From the NCBI GenBank assembly GCA_029256345.1, contig JAQSYC010000032.1, positions 1 to 11,816 of the forward strand: 11,816 nucleotides of DNA, read 5' to 3'. Every line of letters begins with the position of its first letter. Position 1 is the first letter of the stretch. A model generated the notes under the pieces. The model was not told the origin of the DNA. It searched no databases and saw nothing but the letters and a program-made list of their open reading frames with translations. Made by a program: the position numbers and the translations under genes. Shown in pieces: positions 7,380-11,816 of the stretch. The DNA is from Clostridia bacterium (lineage in GTDB: Bacteria > Bacillota > Clostridia > Lachnospirales > Cellulosilyticaceae).

Positions 7380-8357
7380 TTATAAACCTTTGTTTTTTTC
7401 CTTTTTTGTTTCAAATAGCTCATATGCATCAACTATTTTTTGTACAAGGGGATGTCTTACAACATCATTTCTATTCAAGTAACTAAATGCAACACCTTCT
7501 ACACCTTGCAGAACATGGAGCGCTTCTTTAAGACCACTGGCCTTTTCGCTAGGCAAATCCACCTGTGTAAGGTCTCCTGTTATAACTACTTTTGAATTAA
7601 AGCCTATTCTTGTTAAAAACATTTTCATCTGCTGAGGCGTCGTGTTTTGAGCTTCATCCAAAACAATAAAGGCATTATTTAACGTTCTTCCTCTCATATA
7701 AGCCAGCGGCGCCACTTCAATAAGTCCTTTCTCCATATTTTTTTCAAAATTCTCTGGCCCCATAATTTCAAAAAGTGCATCATAAAGCGGTCTTAGATAA
7801 GGGTCTACTTTGCTTTGCAAGTCCCCTGGTAAAAATCCTAGTTTTTCCCCTGCTTCTATTGCCGGTCTTGTAAGTATAATTTTACTCACCTCATTTTTAC
7901 GAAAGGCACTGACTGCCATAGCCATGGCTAAATACGTCTTTCCCGTTCCGGCAGGCCCTACTCCAAATACCGCCATATTATCTTTAATATTTTTAACATA
8001 TTCACTTTGACCTATGGTCTTACATTTAATGGGTTTTCCTAAATGTGTCAATGTCACACTGTCACTATTTACATCTTTTAATTCTGACTCTTGTTTGTTT
8101 TTAAATATATCCATTGTATAATTTACCATTTGAGTATCTATACTCTCTCCCTTTTTAGCAAATTCAACTAATTTATTAACAATTTGAACAGCTAGTTTCA
8201 CCTTTACTTCTGGTCCTGAGACTTTAATCTTATCATCTCTTATGACAAAACTTACAGCCAAATCCTTTTCTATAAGAAGTATATGTTCATCAAACTTACC
8301 AAACACTTCTGCTATATAACAAGAAGGTACTTCGAGTTTTCTCTCTACACTATTCAT
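7380..8357 (-). CDS. phoH: PhoH family ATPase
   Basis: Cytoplasmic P-loop ATPase of the PhoH/PhoL family, related to the N-terminal motor part of superfamily I helicases and often linked to YbeY in RNA metabolism; the exact substrate is not established. Its 325 residues are normal. Seen: a small N-terminal domain (about 1-110), Walker A GPAGTGKT (134-141), Walker B IVLDEAQNTT (231-240), and the GDLTQVDLP block (261-269) typical of the family. The start at 8357 uses AAGGAG inside the last codons of yqfD, and the genes are separated by only 2 nt, so coupling is likely. The C-terminus is lysine-rich (ETKKEKNKGL). Its neighbour two genes downstream is ybeY, matching the widespread phoH-ybeY association. 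Confidence 0.96.
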   Translation of the reverse strand: MNSVERKLEVPSCYIAEVFGKFDEHILLIEKDLAVSFVIRDDKIKVSGPEVKVKLAVQIVNKLVEFAKKGESIDTQMVNYTMDIFKNKQESELKDVNSDSVTLTHLGKPIKCKTIGQSEYVKNIKDNMAVFGVGPAGTGKTYLAMAMAVSAFRKNEVSKIILTRPAIEAGEKLGFLPGDLQSKVDPYLRPLYDALFEIMGPENFEKNMEKGLIEVAPLAYMRGRTLNNAFIVLDEAQNTTPQQMKMFLTRIGFNSKVVITGDLTQVDLPSEKASGLKEALHVLQGVEGVAFSYLNRNDVVRHPLVQKIVDAYELFETKKEKNKGL

Positions 8358-8359
8358 TC

Positions 8360-9562
8360 TTAGTTTTCTCCTTCACTTTGCAATGCTATAGGATAACCTA
8401 TATCTTCTTCAACTATAACATTTAAGGTTGCATAGATAGCATTTCCCGTTTTCTTAAAAAAGACATCTTTTTTTAAAACAATAGCATCCTCAGCTAATTT
8501 TCCATTTAGGTTTTCCCACAAAGTACTGAGAAGACTGTCTTTTGCATCCTCTTCTGATTTTTCTATAATAGTTGGCATATATTCTAATCGTTCTTCAGTT
8601 TCTAGCGCAAATGGCAAAGGAAATAACTTTGTTACACTTAACCGATTATTTGTAATCACTTTATCATATTGTTCAAAAGTAATCTTTTGATTAAAAAACG
8701 TTAGTTGTTGATTAAAAACCTTCAAGCTATATTTGCGACTTATGTTATCGGTATAGTTTTTCTTTAATTGTTGCAGGGAAGTATGTCCTTTTATACTATA
8801 AGATGTTCTCCCATTTACTCTTGCTTTAGCCCCTGTATAATAAATATTGGGATCATCTGGTCCCAGAGGCATCTGACCCGAAACTAATATGTCACCTTTT
8901 TTTACAATATCACCTTTTCTAACCATGGGCATCCCTTTATATGTTGCAATATAGGTCACTAAGGCATCGCGTTTTGCTATAATATCACAAGGTGTGTTAT
9001 CATCCTGCATCTTAGGCTTCGGGACTGTCTCCGCTATTTGAACCAATAGGCGGGTCCCTTCGAATTTGATACCCGTCCATATAATCTCAGGATACTTATT
9101 AATGAGGTAACTCTCAGCTTCTCTTAATTTCAGCCTTGATTTGAGTTTTCCTGTTGCATAACCTTTTTCCTCTAAAGTGTGGATAATATCCATACTACTT
9201 ATCTGTTCATTGCCTTCCACTTCTACAAGCCATACAAAAGACGACAGCAGCCAAATCATGATGATGAAAATCCCGATTCCTAATGTAAGCATCTTTCTTC
9301 TTTTATATTTGTGGGCTATAAATGGCACACCTCTTTTGACGTGTGCTTTAAATCTACACCTTGCTTTTTTAGCACAGGGTTTTAATCTTTTAAAATCTTT
9401 GATACTGGTTTTAAAATAAATCTTATTATCTTTTTTTTGCATATCCCATAGGTAGATGCCGTTATTTAAAGCAAGATTGATAAATCTTTCCATTGAAAAA
9501 CCACTTACTTCTACTATAACATACCCTCGTAAATAATTCCACAATGTTAAAAACAAAGTCAT
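8360..9562 (-). CDS. yqfD: Sporulation protein YqfD
   Basis: Membrane protein of the YqfD sporulation family, conserved in endospore formers; in B. subtilis it belongs to the mother-cell sigma-E regulon and its biochemical role is unresolved. The frame gives 400 residues. Seen: a cytoplasmic N-terminal domain (about 1-90) that ends in a basic KYKRRK stretch, one transmembrane helix (about 91-113), then a largely extracytoplasmic region starting VEVEGNEQIS (about 113-122) that resembles a POTRA-like fold. The start is uncertain: the ATG at 9562 is only 1 nt from the AAGGGGG motif, whereas the TTG at 9556 (codon 3) has an ideal 7-nt spacer and gives an N-terminus closer to my recollection of B. 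subtilis YqfD. Preceded by yqfC with an 11-nt gap, followed by phoH after 2 nt. Confidence 0.93.
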   Translation of the reverse strand: MTLFLTLWNYLRGYVIVEVSGFSMERFINLALNNGIYLWDMQKKDNKIYFKTSIKDFKRLKPCAKKARCRFKAHVKRGVPFIAHKYKRRKMLTLGIGIFIIMIWLLSSFVWLVEVEGNEQISSMDIIHTLEEKGYATGKLKSRLKLREAESYLINKYPEIIWTGIKFEGTRLLVQIAETVPKPKMQDDNTPCDIIAKRDALVTYIATYKGMPMVRKGDIVKKGDILVSGQMPLGPDDPNIYYTGAKARVNGRTSYSIKGHTSLQQLKKNYTDNISRKYSLKVFNQQLTFFNQKITFEQYDKVITNNRLSVTKLFPLPFALETEERLEYMPTIIEKSEEDAKDSLLSTLWENLNGKLAEDAIVLKKDVFFKKTGNAIYATLNVIVEEDIGYPIALQSEGEN

Positions 9563-9563
9563 T

Positions 9564-9570
9564 CCCCCTT
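9564..9570 (-). promoter_or_regulatory. Shine-Dalgarno of yqfD, spaced for TTG not ATG
   Basis: AAGGGGG on the minus strand between the yqfC stop and yqfD. The spacer to the ATG at 9562 is 1 nt, unusually short, while the spacer to the in-frame TTG at 9556 is 7 nt. The motif is clear; which codon is used is inference. Confidence 0.5.
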
Positions 9571-9573
9571 ATC

Positions 9574-9879
9574 TCATACTACAAATGCAATTTGAATGAT
9601 GTGGCCCTTAATACATATTTTTTCAGCTGTCATATTTTTGGCTTCTAATTCAATCCCATCAATAACCAATATTCCCGACTTCGTATGAAGTCTGATTTTT
9701 TGAGCCGTATACTCTATCAGACTATTAAAATTCTCGATGACTATTTCTTGATTACCCGTCAATGTAATAACTGGCAAATTCGTAATGACCTCTTTTGGAA
9801 TATCTAAAGCCTCTGTAAGCTGCTCTTTCAGGCTGACTTTTTTCAAATAACTATTTCTTCTTTTTCCCTTCATGCGCAT
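9574..9879 (-). CDS. yqfC: Sporulation protein YqfC
   Basis: Small YqfC/YabP-family protein encoded next to yqfD in spore formers; likely expressed in the mother cell and of unknown molecular role. It is 101 residues with a basic N-terminus (MRMKGKRRNSYLKK), then PVITLTGNQEIVIENF and alternating hydrophobic stretches suggesting beta strands; no signal peptide or membrane helix is seen. Two ATGs (9879 and 9873) compete: AAGGGGG (9890-9884) is 4 nt from the first and 10 nt from the second, so the start may be two codons shorter. It is the first gene after the terminator of the substrate-binding protein gene, so it opens the yqfC-recO operon. Confidence 0.92.
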   Translation of the reverse strand: MRMKGKRRNSYLKKVSLKEQLTEALDIPKEVITNLPVITLTGNQEIVIENFNSLIEYTAQKIRLHTKSGILVIDGIELEAKNMTAEKICIKGHIIQIAFVV

Positions 9880-9897
9880 ACATCCCCCTTATACTTA

Positions 9898-9903
9898 ATC
9901 ATA
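9898..9903 (-). promoter_or_regulatory. Possible -10 element upstream of yqfC
   Basis: The minus strand has CATATGAT just before the yqfC Shine-Dalgarno. TATGAT could be a sigma-A -10, and CATATGAT is also near the sigma-E -10 consensus CATACAnT. I see no convincing -35 at either spacing. Transcription would start about 12 nt before the ATG at 9879. A promoter is expected here because a strong terminator lies just upstream, but this placement is weak. Confidence 0.25.
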
Positions 9904-9927
9904 TGCCGTTTCTTGGACATGTAGACT

Positions 9928-9979
9928 AAAAAAACAGGTAACAGCCTGCAAATAAATTTGCTAAGCTATTACCTGTTTT
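9928..9979 (-). terminator. Rho-independent terminator of the substrate-binding protein gene
   Basis: Outer stem of 15 bp (9979-9965 with 9945-9931, one G-U pair) continuing after a small internal loop into an inner GCAAA/TTTGC stem, followed on the minus strand by seven T residues (9934-9928, partly in the stem). It starts 15 nt after the stop at 9995. This is a strong intrinsic terminator that separates the sugar-transport operon from yqfC. Confidence 0.93.
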
Positions 9980-9994
9980 AAAAATGGATACGTA

Positions 9995-11545
9995 TTATTT
10001 AGCTGCTAACCAAGCATCTAACTGCGCTTGTTTTTCTGCAACAATGGTGTCAGCTCCAGCAGCCTTAAATGCTGCGATAGCTTCTGGAAGCATTTTTTCT
10101 GGATCTACTGTACCTGTCTCCATTGCTGGAATATATTGATCCCAAAGATTTGCACACTGTGCAATTTCTGTTTTAACTTTATCAGCATTAAACACAAATC
10201 CAAGGGTTTTTGTAGGTGTAGAAGAATCATTAAATTTCTTGAAGTTTTCCCATTTAGCTGGATCTTCATTATCCCATAAGTAGTTAACAAACTGATTACC
10301 AAACATCCAGCCTGAACCTGGGTTGTATTTTGCATTCTCTGGACCTGCCTTAATTACGCCGTCACTAACTTTATCATAATGAACGCCTTCAATACCAAAG
10401 TTGATTAAATTATTAAGTATAGGATCAGTGTTAAAGAGTTCTAAGAACATTAAAGCTCTTTCAGGATTCTCAGAAGTTCTTGAAATAGCCTGCATAGAAC
10501 CTGTTGTCTCTCTATTAGACATAATTGGAGGTGTAAGTTCTACTTGAAGGAATGGATAGCCTATTGCATTGCTTTCTTCTGCATCTTTTCCTGGTTTGAG
10601 TGATCTAACAGCTGCGAATATTTTACCAGCTTTTTGATCTGCAGAATAATCATCTACTGTGGCTGCATCTTCACGAATGTAGCCTGCATTATAGAATTGA
10701 TGCATTGCTTTGAAGAATTCCATAGTTTCTGGTGCTTCTAATTCATTAAATACTTTCATATCTTTTGAGTCATTCCATACAACACCTGGATATCTTTCAT
10801 CACCAATTCTATCGAAATCTAATAATCTAAAAGGTGATTCTCCAATAACTGCCTCTAATGCATACATACCTGCTTCTTTTTCTTTAATCGTTTTAAAGAA
10901 TGGTTCCATATCTGCAAGCGTTTTTACACCTGAAAAATCCATTCCGTATTTTTCAGCGATGTCTTTACGTATTACAAGACCCCATTGATGTGCTTTTTCT
11001 TTATTAGCAGGAATGGCATAATTTATCCCATCAATCTGTGAACCTGATAAGAAGTCTGCACCAAGTAATTCTGCTGTTTTGGGTGCATATTTAGGTAATA
11101 AATCATTGAGTGGAACAAAGGCACCTTTTCCTGATTGTTGTGTGTAATTATTTGCCCAGCTAGCTGTAAAGCAGATATCAAATTTTTCTCCTGCTGATAT
11201 CATCGCTTGCATTTTATCTGGATAAGTTCCCCAGTCAAAACAGTTGAGTTTAACGGTTGCGTTAAGATCTGTGTTCTCTGCAATATATTTATTAACCTCT
11301 GCTTCAACTTTAGCCACATCTTCTTGTGCGCCATTCCCGATAAAGTACCAAGTCAGTTCAACTGTTTTTGATAAATCAACCTCTGGTGCCTCTGCTGCTG
11401 GCGTTTCTGCTGCTGGTGCTTCTGCTGTAGTTGCTGCATCAGCTGGCTTTACCTCAGCCTTGTCACTGCTACAACCTGAAAGCACCATACTCATTGCGCA
11501 TACAGTACCTAAGATAGATACAAACCCCTTTTTTAATAATTTCAT
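9995..11545 (-). CDS. Lipoprotein substrate-binding protein of a carbohydrate ABC transporter (LplA-like)
   Basis: Extracellular solute-binding lipoprotein, 516 residues, expected to be tethered to the outer face of the membrane and to deliver an oligosaccharide or sugar derivative to its permeases. Seen: a basic signal peptide with lipobox LSGC (C25), a linker rich in Ala, Pro and Glu (about 30-58) with near-repeats AEAP/AAETP/AAEAP, then the mature binding domain from about ELTWYFIG. The C-terminal part, with YNPGSGWMFGNQFVNYLW and the Ala-rich helical end LDAWLAAK, resembles the DUF3502 region of LplA-type proteins. The ATG at 11545 has AGGAGG 7 nt upstream. It follows the permease gene by 49 nt and ends at a strong terminator, so it is the last gene of its operon. 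The ligand cannot be read from the sequence. Confidence 0.95.
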   Translation of the reverse strand: MKLLKKGFVSILGTVCAMSMVLSGCSSDKAEVKPADAATTAEAPAAETPAAEAPEVDLSKTVELTWYFIGNGAQEDVAKVEAEVNKYIAENTDLNATVKLNCFDWGTYPDKMQAMISAGEKFDICFTASWANNYTQQSGKGAFVPLNDLLPKYAPKTAELLGADFLSGSQIDGINYAIPANKEKAHQWGLVIRKDIAEKYGMDFSGVKTLADMEPFFKTIKEKEAGMYALEAVIGESPFRLLDFDRIGDERYPGVVWNDSKDMKVFNELEAPETMEFFKAMHQFYNAGYIREDAATVDDYSADQKAGKIFAAVRSLKPGKDAEESNAIGYPFLQVELTPPIMSNRETTGSMQAISRTSENPERALMFLELFNTDPILNNLINFGIEGVHYDKVSDGVIKAGPENAKYNPGSGWMFGNQFVNYLWDNEDPAKWENFKKFNDSSTPTKTLGFVFNADKVKTEIAQCANLWDQYIPAMETGTVDPEKMLPEAIAAFKAAGADTIVAEKQAQLDAWLAAK

Positions 11546-11556
11546 ACGCTCTCCTC

Positions 11557-11569
11557 CTAATTAAATTAG
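11557..11569. repeat. Short palindrome beside the substrate-binding protein RBS
   Basis: CTAATT-T-AATTAG on the minus strand is a perfect 6+1+6 palindrome that touches the AGGAGG ribosome binding site. As RNA it would be a weak AU hairpin; as DNA it could be an operator half-site pair. AT-rich context makes chance likely. Confidence 0.25.
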
Positions 11570-11594
11570 ATTAAAAATATTTATATTAAACCCT

Positions 11595-11816
11595 TTATTC
11601 TTTTGTAGCTCCCAGTGAAATCCCCTTTTCAAAGTACCGCTGAAAAAATGGATACGCAAGAATAATAGGTCCAATAGCAACGATTGCCAAAGCCATTCTG
11701 GCTGTTTCAGATGGAATATCCTTTAAATTAACATTTCCGCCTTTTGTAATCATAGCCAAATTGCTTATTTTTGACTGTACATTATACATCAAATACTGCA
11801 GATTAAATAATTCTTG
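11595..11816 (-). CDS. Carbohydrate ABC transporter permease, C-terminal fragment (LplC/YtcP-like)
   Basis: Only the last 73 codons are in the window; the gene continues beyond the right edge. The visible part begins QELFNLQYLMYNVQSK and ends FFQRYFEKGISLGATKE, the characteristic tail of LplC/YtcP-type membrane components of sugar importers (usually about 290 residues). A hydrophobic segment (ARMALAIVAIGPIILAYPFF) is the last membrane helix. The conserved EAA coupling loop lies outside the window. The first codon seen in frame is not a start; an in-frame TTG/ATG near 11792-11787 is internal. It is followed 49 nt later by the substrate-binding protein gene with no terminator between, so they share an operon. 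Confidence 0.93.
   Translation of the reverse strand, partial: QELFNLQYLMYNVQSKISNLAMITKGGNVNLKDIPSETARMALAIVAIGPIILAYPFFQRYFEKGISLGATKE

Noticed and set aside
7361..7432. 24-residue N-terminal extension of PgpH
   Set aside because: It overlaps phoH, is highly basic as expected from reading a lysine-rich tail in another frame, and a good Shine-Dalgarno marks the ATG at 7360.
11244..11564. Plus-strand Ala/Ser-rich ORF of 106 codons
   Set aside because: It is the complement of the signal peptide and Ala-Pro-Glu linker of the binding protein; the low-complexity composition explains the open frame.
11787..11792. TTG/ATG as the start of a short 65-codon gene at the right edge
   Set aside because: The frame stays open upstream with LplC-like sequence (QELFNLQY), so this is the tail of a permease and not a small gene.
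1..11816. Hidden defence system, mobile element, CRISPR, riboswitch or tRNA
   Set aside because: The window is almost fully occupied by recognised genes, the longest gene-free gap is about 150 nt, and I saw no repeat array, transposase, cloverleaf or riboswitch-like core.

Overview
The window is an AT-rich stretch of low-GC Gram-positive (Firmicutes, class Clostridia) chromosome, probably from an endospore-forming Lachnospirales-type organism. The basis is the yqfC-yqfD-phoH-pgpH-ybeY-cdd-era-yqzL-recO gene order (yqfC/yqfD are sporulation-associated families), strong purine-rich ribosome binding sites, and PolA and Cdd sequences of the Gram-positive type. The genus is not determinable from the sequence alone. 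Every supported gene is on the minus strand, so transcription runs from high to low coordinates.

Layout in transcription order. (1) 11816-9995: the last 73 codons of a carbohydrate ABC-transporter permease (LplC/YtcP type), then a complete lipoprotein substrate-binding protein with an LplA/DUF3502-like C-terminus; this sugar-uptake operon ends at a long Rho-independent hairpin (9979-9928). (2) 9879-2502: a compact housekeeping operon: yqfC, yqfD, phoH, pgpH (yqfF), ybeY, cdd, era, yqzL, recO. Most neighbours are within about 25 nt or overlap; an 85-100 nt gap between era and yqzL carries a plausible internal promoter. The operon ends in a perfect 16-bp-stem terminator (2499-2461). (3) 2351-1: polA from its own promoter, truncated by the window edge before the last ~100 residues.

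The operon combines sporulation functions (YqfC, YqfD), RNA and ribosome maturation (PhoH ATPase, YbeY endoribonuclease, Era 16S rRNA/30S GTPase), c-di-AMP turnover (PgpH), pyrimidine salvage (Cdd) and DNA repair (RecO, then PolA). Compared with Bacillus subtilis, dgkA is missing between ybeY and cdd, and polA replaces glyQS after recO. The 45-codon yqzL gene is easily overlooked.

No gene-free stretch exceeds 300 bases. I saw no tRNA/rRNA, CRISPR array, insertion sequence, phage gene or attachment site, and no evidence of a previously undescribed system. The observations worth a second look are start-site, promoter and gene-content details.
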